Assembly (NCBI GenBank): GCA_964017045.1
Contig: OZ024798.1
Coordinates: forward strand, 27,828,347 to 27,892,346
DNA: 64,000 bases
DNA from: Omphiscola glabra
Taxonomy: Eukaryota > Mollusca > Gastropoda > Lymnaeidae
Direction: 5' to 3'
The translations under genes and the position numbers were made by a program. The notes under the pieces were generated by a model. That model was given only the letters and a program-made list of their open reading frames with translations, made no database searches and was not told the origin of the DNA. This document shows positions 32,070 to 45,000 of this stretch, in pieces. The stretch's first letter is position 1. Every line of letters begins with the position of its first letter.

Positions 32070-35000
32070 CTGAAATACATTTTTTAAAATGTTTTCCCAT
32101 GATTTTCTCAACATAAAGTGATATGTACATCTAAATGATTCAAAGACATTCATTTCCTAATCTCTTATACTATAACATTTATACCTTTTTTAAATGGAAA
32201 AGGTAGAGATATCAACAACTTACCGAGTATTTACCTAGGAAAAGGCAAATTGAAGACCTTAGTGCTAAAAGTACTTAAGTCACATTTTTGTCAAAATCAA
32301 TCTAAACTGTGATCTTTTCTTACCCAGTTTAGCCAAGTGTACTGCAGAAATTTGAAAACATTAAAATGTGCATTAGGCCCTTAATTAAACAAGACAAAAA
32401 ATGAAAATAGTCATATTTTATAGACAAAAAGTATATTTGAACTTGATTATCTCAAATTGTGCATTTTGTGATTTAAGTACTTTTAGCACTAAGGTCTTCA
32501 ATTTCATTCAATTTTCATTAACGACTCACCTAGGAAAAATGGAATAAACTCATGAGGCAATAACAGCTTGCCATCAGAGTTAATAAACCTGTCAGGTCTG
32601 AAGACATGCGGATCCCCCCAGACATCTTCATCCATCATAAGTGAGTCAAGATTGGGCAAGATGACAGCATCGCCAGGAATCCTACAACAGAAAACATCTA
32701 CATTAAACTTTCTGATACAAATGCTCCCTTAACAATAAAAACCAAAATCAGAAAATCAGTCTCCAACAGATGTAAAATAATGAATCAAAGAATATTTTAA
32801 CAACAGACATGATCAAAGGAAATATAAATAGAATCAAAGTTTGAAATATAATTATTTTCATCTCATATTGAACTATAAGTGCACAATTCAAACACCGTTT
32901 TCCAGCTAACATTAAGACATGTAAGAATAAACTTTTTTTTTAAAAAACAAATATGCATGTGGTTAAGTAAAAAATGCCATTCTGTCCTACCTGTATCCTT
33001 TAAGAAATTTCTCTTTAGCTACAGCATGAGCCATGGATATTGGACATATGTTAGCACAACGTTGAACTTCATGAATGAATGCCTTAAAGTATGTAGGCAG
33101 TTCAGACTTTAATTTGAGTCCATCTTCTCCTGGCTCAGGACTGATTTCTGCGACAGCACCAAAAAAAAAGTTACTTAGCCCATTTGAAAGAGTCACTTAG
33201 CTTTTGCTTACATTCTAAGTCACAGAAATATTTGAATGTTATATCACCATGAACATTTACAACTTGGTTCACCATAATCAATACTTTGAAAGTTAACATA
33301 GGTGCTGCTAGCATTACAAAGAATTTGGTGGCATATAAATTAAACAATTAAGAGTAAACATTCAGTAGTCAATACCTGATTGTGCAAGTGTTTCATCAAG
33401 ATGTTCACGAACTTTGTCAGCAACTGTGGGATTTCTTATAAGAAAGACCAGTGCCCAGTAAAGGGTTGCCCCTGTGGTAACAGTTCCATGCCATAATAAG
33501 TCGTATAGTACAGCCTGGCAACTTCTTTCTAAAAGATGAAATTACACTTGTATCAATGACTCTGCAGAGCGAGGTGTAGCATTGATACAAAATTTCAATG
33601 ACAGTATCACCAAGGACGAAGAACAAAAACAATTTTTGCTCCAAGTGGTTGACAAATATCGGAAAAATTTTGCAGAGTGTAATCGTGAACAGCTGGCTAA
33701 AATTTAAATTTGAAGAACTTTTTTAAATTTTTGTCTACCCTACAGTACAAAGTACAAGATAAATATTAGGAATGCTTAATTGCATTGCTTATTATTATTT
33801 TTCAAGCAGATTGACATTCTTTCAAGAATTAACTTGACAAAATGAATAAAACTTTGTTTTTCATAATTTTTTACTTAAATTTCAAATTTAAAAATATAAA
33901 CCATTCAAGATTTATATATTTTGTTTCATTTAATATTATAAACAATACTAAGCATCAATTTGTTACTTAATATATCAGTTTCGCATATAATGCAACATTA
34001 ACGCTGTATAAGATTTGACCGCGAATGATTTTACACCAAAATCTGGAACTTTAAACCTCTTGGGGGACCTCTAAACATTGTCCAAATGAGCTGAAATTTT
34101 GCAGGTTAACTACTGTTACCATACAGACATATTCTGTGGGGTGAGACATCAACATTTCAATACTTCATTTTTTTGGGACGCCCTACTGCACAGTATTAAA
34201 ACTGTTATTCAGAAACAATTTTCAAACGTAATTATGTGTTTAAGCTTAGGGTGCTTTTAATGACCATCAATCATTAGGGTTAGGAGATTCATAAATTGAA
34301 TGGACAAATGAAATGCAAGAAATTATTTTAAATTAACATTTTGTAAAAGATAATGGATCAATCAAGAAAAATGTTATAGAGATCAAATAAAATAAATGAG
34401 ATTAAACATTTCAGAAAAACAGCAGACAAGCAACCTAGCATTTAGGATTAAAATAGTGAAGTCACAGAAATGATTACAATCCGCAGGTTATGGATCAGAT
34501 AAATTCAAAATATAATTTAAGATTTTGCAATGGACATTCATTTAAAAAAAATTAAAATGGGGTTAGTTGAAGTTTGGCTTTCAAATATTTTTGTAAAGAT
34601 CAACATTAATTTTAAAAAATTAAATGAGAAATGCATATTTTTGGAATGTCCTTAAAGGTACCTCATTAAAGAGACATTTGAGTTTTGAATGACATTTAAA
34701 GTCTGTTATTGATCAAATTTTGCCAAATCAATTCCCAGTTCTGGTGTTACTATGTGTATAAAGAAACCTTCCATTTCCATACCTTCAACTGTTGTCTTTT
34801 CCACACCTTTGTATGCCTTCATCTCCCTCAGGTAAACATCCAGGAAATCTACAATGTTATCATCAGCATACTCAGACTTGTGCTCCTCAAAAACTGGGTT
34901 GATGACCTTTTGGTGGAGCTCGGTCATATTTATGCGCAGGAATTTCACATCAAAGAAATCCCCCATCAGAAACTTTTGGAATGGAAAAAAGTTTGGGAAC

Positions 35001-37115
35001 TTGCTGTCTGAGAACAAATCAAGGTTTTCCTTGTAACGAGCAATGGCCTTTTCCATGCGGACATCCTTGTAATCCAATCGTCGTGAAAAAATAACTGAAG
35101 AGATGGCATTGAATACTGCTGAGTGCAGAAGAACCTAAAAGTTGAATTATTTATTTATTATTACTAGTGGTTTTATATAGCACAGTACCCCTGCCTAGGG
35201 CTGGGCTCACCACGCTGTACATACAATTTAACAAACATAATCATGAACTTAAAAATTAACATGCATTAATTAAATAAAACAAAACAAATGTGTATTCACT
35301 CCAACCGTTCCATAACAATTTACATGTCAAGCCATGGACGAACCCAGCAGCATCGTTTATCGGTCAGAGGGGGAAATCAGTTGCGATAGTAGAGTTTAAA
35401 GAGATGTGTTTTGAGTGTAGTTTTGAAGGCTGTGATGGTTGGTATATTGCAGATGTGTAGTGGAAGAGAATTCCATTGTTTGGGGGGCACAGACAGAGAC
35501 AGATAGTTCACCGTATGTTTTTGTGCAAGTCTTGAGGACAGAAAGAATACACGTATCTGCGAAGGAGCGAAGCTGTCAAAGGAGTGAAAAGACAGAGAGA
35601 AGTTTGGTTAGATAGGAAGGGCAGGAATTCGAGAAAAGTTGTGGCAGAGAACAGAGAGTTTATAGTCAATCTGTGCTTGTACTGGGAGCCAATGAAGTAG
35701 TTTTGTCTTTAGAACTAGTCTAGCAGCTGAGCTTTGAACCTTTTGTAATTTTTCTAAGAAGTGCTTTGGTGAACCTGACAGAAGAGAGTTGCAATAGTCA
35801 AAGACGAGGGAGTAAAAGAGCATAGACTAGGGTTTTTGTTCGCGCTAATTGTGAGGTAGTGACGGATGGATCCGACAGATAGCAGTGTATGCAGAGCGAC
35901 AAATGTGAGAAATATGATTATCGGGAGACATGCCATTGGAACAATGCAGATATTGATGGAGAGAAAAACGAGTTTGTAAACATAAAGCAAAACTGGAACA
36001 AGAACATACAGTTTCACTGGTTAACGTACAGTATTTGGAATAAACCTGGAACTTTAAAAAAAAAAAAACTTACATTAGCATCAAACGGCTTCCACTCTTC
36101 CTGCTGCAATGCTTTTAAGAGATGTGCAGCCTCTTTGTTAACAAGCAAGTTGATATTAGGACTGACATGCTGGATTCCTGCATCTGTCACTGATCTTTGT
36201 TCTCTCCATTCTTTCCCAGAGTTGCAGATGACACCTGGTCATTGTGTTCAAGATAATAAAGTTTATTTGGTTAAATAGTAAATTTACTTTATTTTGTAGA
36301 AATTTCATTTTCATACCTTTCTAATTTCATTACTACTGACAACTCAATTTTTTTCAACTGGTTTGCTGCAGATTGCTTACAGCAGCATATTAGAATTACT
36401 GCTTAAATGTATGACATAAATCACATGTAACACAAGAGTTTTCTACATTGTATGGTATCTTCTCTATATCAATACAAATAAATAGGTATTAAGTTTATAC
36501 CATTAATGATTTAATGCATATTATTGTAAGTATACAAGAAGATAGGTGTCTTAGAAAATTTAAGAAAATGTAATGAGGTCTATTTTAAGAATCCTTCAAA
36601 ATTAGTTAAAACCCTAATTTTATTGTGCCCTAGTGATACAGAACATATTCAAATTGAATTCATTCTACAATTTTAAGACTTCCAAACATAAACAAATATC
36701 AGCATAAAATTAATGATATAGCAAGTGATGATATTTGTGAGAAAATAAAATTACCAAAATGAAAGAGATCACAAATCCGTGTGCTGGGCCTCCAATGAAA
36801 CTCATCACCCCTTGTCATAAAAGCTTCCTTGATGGCAGCTAGTCCATTGACAACAATCACCAGCTGAGCATCAATGTAAATACTAAACACTTCCCCTAGT
36901 TCATTACGTAATCTGCGTAAGGTCAATATGGGGTCACCTCTCAACAAGGGTCTATGGCCAATAATGGGAAATATGAACCATGGATTTGGTGGTATATCAT
37001 AAGGACGCCTAATAGATAGCCACAACAGCAATGAGGTAATTGAGAAAATAGCAGAAAAATTTGGGTGATTGTAGACCTGCTCAATCAGGAAATGCACTGC
37101 TATGTAGACTGACAT
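31888..37115 (-). CDS. Cytochrome P450, CYP2-like, complete seven-exon gene
   Basis: Exons 37115-36755, 36234-36074, 35134-34783, 33528-33376, 33147-32991, 32681-32530 and 32069-31888 join in frame to 1518 bp, 505 residues plus stop, the normal length of a microsomal P450. Visible landmarks are an N-terminal hydrophobic anchor (about residues 20-36), a proline-rich hinge (PYDIPPNPW), a C-helix WREQR, the I-helix with HGTVTT (305-310), ExxR as EVQR (369-372), FRPDRF (422-427) and the haem loop FFLGIRSCPG with Cys450 as thiolate ligand. Such enzymes are ER-bound monooxygenases fed by P450 reductase. CYP2 affinity is inferred from FSIYI, VVNGLAAIKEAF and ALVFLIRNP. The substrate is unknown. The I-helix acid of the usual A-G-x-[DE]-T is replaced by Val308. 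Confidence 0.9.
32530..32681 (-). CDS. P450 exon 6: meander (FRPDRF)
   Basis: The acceptor is ttctgttgtag; the donor is TTCCTAG|gtgagt. It encodes IPGDAVILPNLDSLMMDEDV, then WGDPHVFRPDRFINSDGKLL and LPHEFIPFFLG. This is the PERF-type meander and the first half of the haem-binding loop. Confidence 0.88.
32991..33147 (-). CDS. P450 exon 5: K-helix with ExxR
   Basis: The acceptor is ggtgctgtcgcag; the donor is GATACAG|gtaggac. It encodes EISPEPGEDGLKLKSELPTY, then FKAFIHEVQRCANICPISMA and HAVAKEKFLKGYR. EVQR is the conserved K-helix E-x-x-R. Confidence 0.88.
33376..33528 (-). CDS. P450 exon 4: I-helix
   Basis: The acceptor is catcttttag; the donor is CAATCAG|gtattg. It encodes ERSCQAVLYDLLWHGTVTTG, then ATLYWALVFLIRNPTVADKV. 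The oxygen-activation segment reads H-G-T-V-T-T instead of A-G-T-[ED]-T-T. Confidence 0.88.
34783..35134 (-). CDS. P450 exon 3: D-G helices
   Basis: The acceptor is tcaacttttag; the donor is GTTGAAG|gtatgg. It encodes VLLHSAVFNAISSVIFSRRL, then DYKDVRMEKAIARYKENL and a long variable helical region ending in GVEKTTVE. Asn-Ala-Ile-Ser-Ser-Val-Ile-Phe corresponds to the CYP2 'N-x-I-x-x-x-x-F' E-helix. Confidence 0.87.
35147..36040 (-). mobile_element. 5'-truncated LINE (CR1/L2-like RT C-terminus) in P450 intron 2
   Basis: On the minus strand 35823-35608 reads DYCNSLLSGSPKHFLEKLQK, then VQSSAARLVLKTK and LHWLPVQAQIDYKLSVLC, the conserved C-terminal region of CR1/L2/jockey-type reverse transcriptases, with small deletions. 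The 3' end reads GTGCTATATAAAACCAC followed by AATAAATAA-type repeats near 35150. It lies in the same orientation as the P450 gene, wholly within its second intron. The 5' limit is approximate. Confidence 0.7.
36074..36234 (-). CDS. P450 exon 2: B'-C region
   Basis: The acceptor is aatgaccag and the donor GCTAAT|gtaagt (phase 0). It encodes GVICNSGKEWREQRSVTDAG and ends EEWKPFDAN. WREQR is the C-helix W-x-x-x-R haem-propionate motif. Confidence 0.88.
36755..37115 (-). CDS. P450 exon 1: anchor, hinge, A-B region
   Basis: It starts at ATG (37115) with MSVYIAVHFLIEQVYNHPNF, a hydrophobic segment, then RRPYDIPPNPWFIFPIIGHR. It ends CATTTTG|gtaatt, one base into the Gly121 codon. The FSIYI, VVNGLAAIKEAF and FHWRPST stretches are typical of CYP2 proteins. 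Confidence 0.88.
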
Positions 37116-39242
37116 GCTGATAGTTCTAGGGATGAAGTTTTGTTTAACAGTTCTCCTATGTAGAATGTAGGTAGGTTTTTAATGTTTAGATTGAACATAA
37201 TTTGTTGCTTTTGTTTCCATAATTAATAATTTCTCAGGTGACTAAATCTTGATCTGAAATATAATAAAAATTGTCTAAATTCAAATAGGTAATTCCTGTT
37301 CCTTAGCCTTAGAGTAATAATTAAATTCAAAGGTTTCAAGAATGGAAATAAAAAGAACATGGCCGGGCAGCAGTTTGTGATACTGTACTTCAGCTTTCAA
37401 TAGGACCTTGTTTGACCGAGTCAGTCCTAACGGCTAACGCAGTTGACATTTATATTATGACTTGGGCCATTATATATACATGGGTTTTGTTATTATACGG
37501 TAGGCTAAGGATCATCATGAATAATGTTTAGCTTTGTATTATAAATGGAACCAAAAAATTAGAATTCATAACCAGATTTGGTAAATGGTAGTCCACAAAA
37601 TTCAGATTCTGTACCAGATGCTGCTGAAAATGTCTAACAGTGAAAATGCATTGTATACCCGGATCCGGTTGATCCCTTCTCTAGCCTAGTATTACTATTA
37701 CTGACTAGTTAGAATGAATTCTTCATGTTAGAAAATGTCCTAGAATATCAAAACCAAATTTTACTTCTAGAATCTAGGGCAATTTTTATGTTTACAGCTA
37801 ATGTTTAAATAGTTATAGACAAAATCACAAAGTCAACTGGAAAGCCGATACTGTCGGCGATAGTCTGATCTGAGTCGTAATTCGCACGATGATGTTCAGT
37901 TAGACTGGACTTTGAATTGTAAAATTAAATTAGTAATTACTGTAATTTCAGTGTAATATAAGATGGATTTATTTTTAAATAGAAGTTAAGACAGTAATAG
38001 TGATTGGGTAAATAATGAAATTCGTGCACATTATTGTGTTTGCATATATCACTTCATAAACACTTCAGCTTTGTGTCATTTTATACATTAACATATTAAA
38101 TATGAAAGCATTGCTAATTTAACCGGTTTGTTATGGTCTTCTGTGGCGGCAGCCATGATTGATATATTAATAGACTGTACGTATTGGTTTATGCAAAATA
38201 GGAATGTCATTGGATACACAGACGACACAATTATTTCATCAATTTAACAAAAATCAATTTATTATGACAGTTTATATGAGGCTGCATTTTTTAAAAAAAT
38301 CCATTTATGTGGAACACGATAACGCCCCAAGGGGGAGCTTCGGTGTTCATAATTATGAACCCCTTCGCCTTCGTAAATTGTATCAATCTAATTTAAATGT
38401 GAAATACTCTAAATCATGTCAAAATATTATCATATTCAATTATTACTCAGTGCGCTTTTTAAAATCTTTGCAATATTAATTTACAAATTAATTTACAGTA
38501 TACTATATTACTTGAAAACACTGCATTATTTAGGGGAACTTTAAAAACAAGTAATGAAAGTAGGCCTGCGTTTTTTTTTTAAATATTAGACTAGGCATTT
38601 CATTTACTAGTAACATTAGTCATTAGCCTACTGTGAGTCTAATTATAAAGCCATAGTTATGTCAGAGATGCCATACAGGTGCGTTCAATATCATATCAAT
38701 AATATACTTTTTAACATTATATTGATATACACACACACACATATATATATATATAAATTGTTGGCACATTTGATTAAAAAAATAATACTAGAATATTCGA
38801 TTAGAGTAGAGTTAGAATCTTACCTGAAACTGAAAGATCCCCCGAAGAGAAATATTTGACTTTTTCAAGCCTTGTCTTACTACTTAGTCTTAGTCTTAGT
38901 TATTTTAATTAGCCTTAACAATTTGACCTTGGAGTTTTTTATGTAAATTTAAAACTCATAAACACATTTTTCTTCTATGCATTAAGTGATTCATGCCAAA
39001 CATGAAACAAAAATGTTTTTTTTTCTCCATATAGTTATAGGCTAAATACTTTACAATATTATTAGCATACCATGTTAAAAATCCAAGGGAGATAGTCGTA
39101 CCATTACCAATTGCAAACAAACAAATTTTATTTAATTATTATTTCTCTTGGAACGTTGACATGGTTCTTGCGGCCATGCCAAACATGAAACAAAAAAAAT
39201 ATTGTTTCATATAGGCTAAATTATAAATACTTATACTAAAGG
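37116..39242. other. Intergenic upstream of the P450 gene
   Basis: This must hold the P450 promoter and 5' UTR, but no TATA box or initiator can be chosen confidently. A CA/TA microsatellite lies at 38727-38757. Confidence 0.45.
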
Positions 39243-39425
39243 CCTTGCAACAAGAAGAGCCTAACGGAAGGCTAAATTTAACCAGGAGTCACGATTCTCC
39301 TGCGAGAAATGCAGCCGAGTCTGTCATTCCAGGCTCGGCCTAATAAGCCATTTTATGTAGTGTTCATAGCTACTCCATCGTCCCGCGAGGACGGAATTGA
39401 TGCCATATTTTTATATATAAAAATA
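39243..39425 (+). mobile_element. LINE 3'-terminal fragment with zinc-knuckle-like tail
   Basis: The plus strand encodes ESRFSCEKCSRVCHSRLGLI then SH, matching the Cys-Cys-His tail (C-x2-C-x3-C-x-SR-x-GL-x2-H) that ends many animal APE-RT elements. It is followed by catcgtcccgcgaggacgga, resembling the short 3' UTR of such elements. The rest of the element is not visible. Confidence 0.5.
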
Positions 39426-41990
39426 TGAGTATCCGTTCATCATTGGCATATGTGGTCCACATATACTTATATAAGAAAGAGCTAATGTAGACGCATTACG
39501 CTTGGACACTAAAAACAATGATAACGACTTTTTGTATTACTTTGCGGATTCAGTTTTGCGCAGACTTGACTACAGTATTGCGCTGATCTACACAGAATCT
39601 GCATTAGTATCGTTTATAAAACTATTAAACTAATTAATTTTTTAAAAAGAATTCTTCTTTAGTTTATTTTATTTTTTGGGGGGGGGGGGGGGGGGGGTTA
39701 AAATTGCTCATGCACTTACTTTCACAATAATACATTTAACATCGATAGTCATACTGTTTGTTGCCTGCAAGCCGGGAGTGAGTTTTTACACTGCACGTTT
39801 TAGAAGGATTCGGGCTGAATAGTTAAAGAAGCCGTTGCACAACTCTTTATTTGATGAAGAAAAAAGGCATTGCAAGTACTGAAGGAATGTTTGCTTCCAC
39901 GTCTTATTTTGTCTTCTTTATTATTTTTATCCTGCTTCATGTTCAATTGTCTTAGCCCACCGGAGTCACGGCGCCACAGCCCGTGGGTACTATACTCGGA
40001 GGTACTACACTCCGGGGGTACTACACTCCGGGGGTACTACACTCCGGGGGGTACTACACTCCGGGGGTACTACACTCACTATCTGTGGGCTATGAATAGC
40101 CAGCTATGTGTCCTTATGTTCACTGTAGGCTACCCAGTGCTACAAACTCTTTAATCCGACTTAGTATCAAGCCAAGGAAAAATTAGAGTGCAACACATGA
40201 TTATGTTGAAAGTCATAATCGCATTGGTGGATTTACAATAAGACCTAATTGAAACGATGTGTTTTGCGTATATTGGAGCAAAATAAAAATGTCTCCTAAA
40301 TCATAGCTCAGGCGTCTATTTATAATTTGAATTCGAGGTCACCACAATGAGGGTATGCATTAAGCTGATTGAGGGAAACCGTTTGTGACGCAGTAGTCGC
40401 GATTATTTCAACTGTTTTTTTGTGCTAATTTAATATCTTAGGACCATCTACTTCTACCGATGCTTACTTAAACTGAGTATTTTTTAGAAAAAAGTGGTAG
40501 AAAGTTAATTAATTCATATTATTCAAAACAAATGTAGATACAATGAAGCCCGAAGCACAGTTCGTATAATTAATAGAAATGTGATAGTTAGAAGTGGGCA
40601 TTGTTAAGTATGTATTAAAAATTAGTGTTGGCTATAAGCACCTAGCTCAGTTGTTAAGCTTATCTAAAAAAGAAAATTAAAAATCATTATTTAAATTGAT
40701 TAAAGAATTATACATATTTTTCATGGTTTATACAAGACAAATCATCCACATAACTTAAATTGATTTTTACATTTTGTCACCTACGGGAACACCCCCCCCC
40801 CCCCAATACCCTCACAGCTTTCTCCGTGCAGGTGAGAATACACTATTGACAGTATCATGTCAAGCAGAAGTTGAAAGGAAATGATACTATGAGAAAAAAT
40901 ATTACTATTAGCAATTACTTCTTTATCCCCATACCTCCATTTACTTTGCATCCACTTTATTCATCTGTACACATCTCAATTAATACAGTCATCCAATTCA
41001 TCAATCTTTCGTCTGCTTCTCTTTGCGTCTCCCACCCACCCCCAACCTCTGTAGGTCTCTCCTGTTCCTTCAAAAGTCTTCAGCAAAGAGGAGGTCAAAA
41101 TAAAATTGCATTACTAAAATCTGGCCAGCGGAAATGGTCTGTGCCCGCGGACGGTGTGGAATTTTTATGGTTTCGGTAATGAAGGCGCTGAAGGGTATGA
41201 GTGCCGTGAAAGGCGACCTGTGAACGTAGAAGTATGCGATACGCTTCGTCTACTGGGACCATCTTATTCTTAATGAACAATGCCTAACCGAGTCCCTGGG
41301 GTGCCGCACAGATATGTGGTGGCATCTCTCCACGAAGGACCTCCATGCATGCCTTGAATACCAGCAGTATCCTCGTGATTGTGTTTACTGCAGGCCATGT
41401 GCCGTGGGCGCTCTCGTCTGCACAGTGATATTTAGGGAGCTTCTCGTTAATTATTGCACGATGCGCCCCACTCAGGGTTATCATTGTCTTTGGCGATGAG
41501 GACATCGCATTCGATGATGAAAATAACTCGGGCGTAATGATGTGTTATAATTAACATTGTCCCCTCCTATATTTTAACAGAGAAGCGGGCGGAGAAACAC
41601 CCTCAAGACGAGCATACATGAAAACTAGGCGTATAAATATCAACGAAAGAACGAATTAAATTATAGCCAATATTAAAAGTAATTAAATTATATATTAAAT
41701 CTTACATTCATAGCGTTCAATTGTTTTGTTGATTTTATTTGTTATTTCATCCTCCTTTTTTTTAATTACATAAAAACTCACTGAAAATAGCTTCATTTTA
41801 CGGACTATAATTATTATATCCATTACATTTCAAAACAGCATCAACAAACTGATCTCTTTTATTTTTTTGGCATCCTCACTTCTACTGGAGGGTCCGGTGT
41901 TAGTCTATTTGTCTTTTATGACGTCACGAGCCCCCCATCACTACAAAGATGCCATGGCCGTGATGGACTGACTCTTGAATTATTGTTGGT
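39426..41990. other. Intergenic; G-run, 17-bp repeat and unclassified GC-richer block
   Basis: A G-homopolymer is at 39680-39698. A short repeat of actccgggggtactac lies at 39990-40077. 41090-41510 is GC-richer with open frames on both strands but no family recognised; it may be an old repeat. Confidence 0.45.
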
Positions 41991-42003
41991 GAAGCAATGC
42001 TAA
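41991..42003. repeat. LINE target-site duplication, 5' copy
   Basis: gaagcaatgctaa, identical to 45180-45192 across the element. Confidence 0.85.
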
Positions 42004-45000
42004 CTCCGCCAAGGCCGGTCCCAAGCCCGGGTGCAAAAGGAGGAGGGTTGGCGTGAGGCCAGCTACCTCACCCGTAAAAACAAATTGCTACAGAAACGTC
42101 AACAAGAAAAAACCAACAAATTTCAGCCCTGAGAAGAGAGGGCTCTTCTTTTCCAAGAAGAGCTATGAAGCCTTGTGGCCAAACCCAGACTATACTGGAA
42201 GCCTCAAAGCCGAAGACCCTCCTTTCTAAGGAAACAAACATAGGCACTTGGAATGTCAGAACCATGTATGAAACAGGGAAAGCAGCGCAGGTGGCAGCAG
42301 AAATGAGAACTTACAAACTTACACTGCTGGGCATCTGTGAAACAAGATGGATACAAGCTGGACAAATAACTTTGGCCTCGGGAGAAATGTTACTATACTC
42401 TGGGCATGAGGAGGAAAATGCTCCGCACACACAAGGAGTCGCTCTAATGTTGTCTAGGATGGCACAGGATTCATTGATTGGATGGGAAGCCCATGGACCA
42501 AGAATAATAACAGCAACATTCCGAACCAAGAAAAAGAAAATAAAGATGAACATAATACAGTGTTACGCACCCACCAACGACAGCAAAGAAGACGAGAAAG
42601 AAACATTCTACAATAGACTACAAACAATAATAGAAAAATTCCCAAATAGAGACCTGAACATTTTAATGGGGGACCTTAACGCCAAGATCGGAAACGACAA
42701 CAGTGGATATGAGGAAATCATGGGACGCCATGGTGTAGGAGAGAGAAATGAGAACGGAGAAAAACTAGCAGACTTCTGCGCAACACATGAGCTTGTTATC
42801 GGAGGCAGCGAATTCCAACATAAAAACATCCACAAGATAACATGGGTATCCCCGGACAACAAAACGCAAAACCAAATAGACCACATATGCATTAACAAAA
42901 AATTTAGAAAGTCTCTACAAGATGTACGAGCAAAACGAGGAGCAGATGTCGCATCTGATCATCATCTTGTTTGGGCAAGACTAAAGTTAAAGTTGAAGAA
43001 GAACTGGGAACCGCCAACTGTTAAGCGAACAAAATTCAACGTAGCACTTTTGGTAAATGAGCAGAAAAGAGAGGAATTCAGTGTTACCTTAAGGAATAAG
43101 TTCCAAGCGCTGGAAGACCAAACAGAAGATGACCAAGTAGAACATAAATGGCAAAACATAAAGTCGTCTGTAACATCCACTTGCCAAGAAGTTTTAGGAT
43201 CAGTGAAACAGAAACACAAAGACTGGCTCTCAATCAACACACTGCAAAAAATAAAAGAGAGAAAAGAAATGAAAAGTTTAGTTAACAGCAGCCGCACCAG
43301 GGCGGAGAAAACAAAAGCGCAAGAGAAATATAAAGAAGCAAACCAAAAAGTAAAAAACAGCATAAAAAAAGATAAGAATGCCTACATAGATGGCCTAGCA
43401 TCAACAGCAGAAGAAGCAGCCAAGAAGGGCAACCTGAGAGAGCTGTACGATATAACAAGAAAGCTGTCAGGGCGATACAAAAGGCCGGAGAGACCTGTCA
43501 AAGATAGAGAAGGTAGATCAATAACAGAAAGGAAAGAGCAACAAAAAAGATGGGTGGAGTACTTTAAAGAACTATTAAACAGACCCCCACCCACAGACAC
43601 ACCAGACATACAACCAGCAAATGAAGACTTACAAATAGAAGAAAGCGCCCCAAATAGGGAAGAAATAGCTCTGGCCATCAAGCATCTCAAATTAGGGAAA
43701 GCACCGGGACCGGACAACATCACAGCAGAGATGATGAGAGCTGATATAAATACAATAGTCAACATGCTGCACCCTCTGTTTGAAAAGATATGGGAAGAAG
43801 AGAGAGTTCCAAAAGATTGGAAAGAAGGATACCTCATCAAGATACCAAAGAAAGGGGATCTCAGCAATTGTGCAAATTACAGAGGAATCACACTGCTGTC
43901 CATACCAGGAAAGGTCTTTAACAGAATTATTTTGAATAGAATGAAAGACCAGGTCGACATGCAGCTACGAGATCAACAGGCTGGATTCCGCCAAAACAGA
44001 TCATGCACAGATCAAATTGCAGCACTGAGAATCATTGTAGAACAATCCATCGAATGGAACTCCCCTTTATACATAAATTTTATAGACTACGAAAAGGCCT
44101 TTGATAGCCTGGACCGACAAACATTGTGGAAACTTCTTCGGCACTATGGAGTACCAGGGAAATTAGTCAGGATTATTCAGAGCTCTTATGAAGAAATGAC
44201 ATGCAGGGTGGTCCACGAAGGTAGACTCACAGATGCCTTTACAGTCGAAACAGGAGTCAGACAAGGATGCCTCTTGTCCCCATTTCTATTCATCCTTGCC
44301 ATTGACTGGATAATGAAAAAATCCACAGACAAAAAAAGGAATGGGATACAGTGGACACTCTGGGAACAACTGAATGACCTAGACTTTGCAGATGACATTT
44401 CACTTCTGTCCCACAACCAGCAACAAATGCAGGAAAAAACAAAAGATGTAGCCACCTTTTCATCACAGCTCGGACTTAATATAAATAAAAGCAAGACGAA
44501 AATCATGAAGGTGAACTCATCCAACCAAGAGCATATCTGTCTGGAAGGAAAGGCACTGGAAGAAGTGGAGTCCTTCAATTACTTAGGCAGCACCATAGAC
44601 ACAAACGGCGGATCCGACGCAGACGTGAGGTCTAGAATTGGAAAAGCTAGATCAGCATTTGTGTTATTAAAGAAAATATGGGAGTCGAAGCAGCTGAAAC
44701 TTCAAACCAAAGTCAGAATCTTTAATACAAATGTCAAAACAGTCCTACTTTATGGAGCAGAAACGTGGAAAACATCAGCGAGCATTACACAGAAAGTGCA
44801 GACATTCATAAACACATGCCTTAGAAAGATCCTTAACATCAAATGGCCAAATACCACCACCAACAAAGATCTATTAGAAAGGACATACCAGGTGCCCGTT
44901 GATGAAGACATCATAAAGAAAAGATGGAGGTGGATTGGGCATACTCTGAGAAAACCCCCAGATAGCACCACCAGACAATGTCTAACATGGAATCCACAGG

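Noticed and set aside
41095..41510. Open frames on both strands in a GC-richer block
   Set aside because: No splice signals or known motifs; could be an old repeat but nothing supports a gene.
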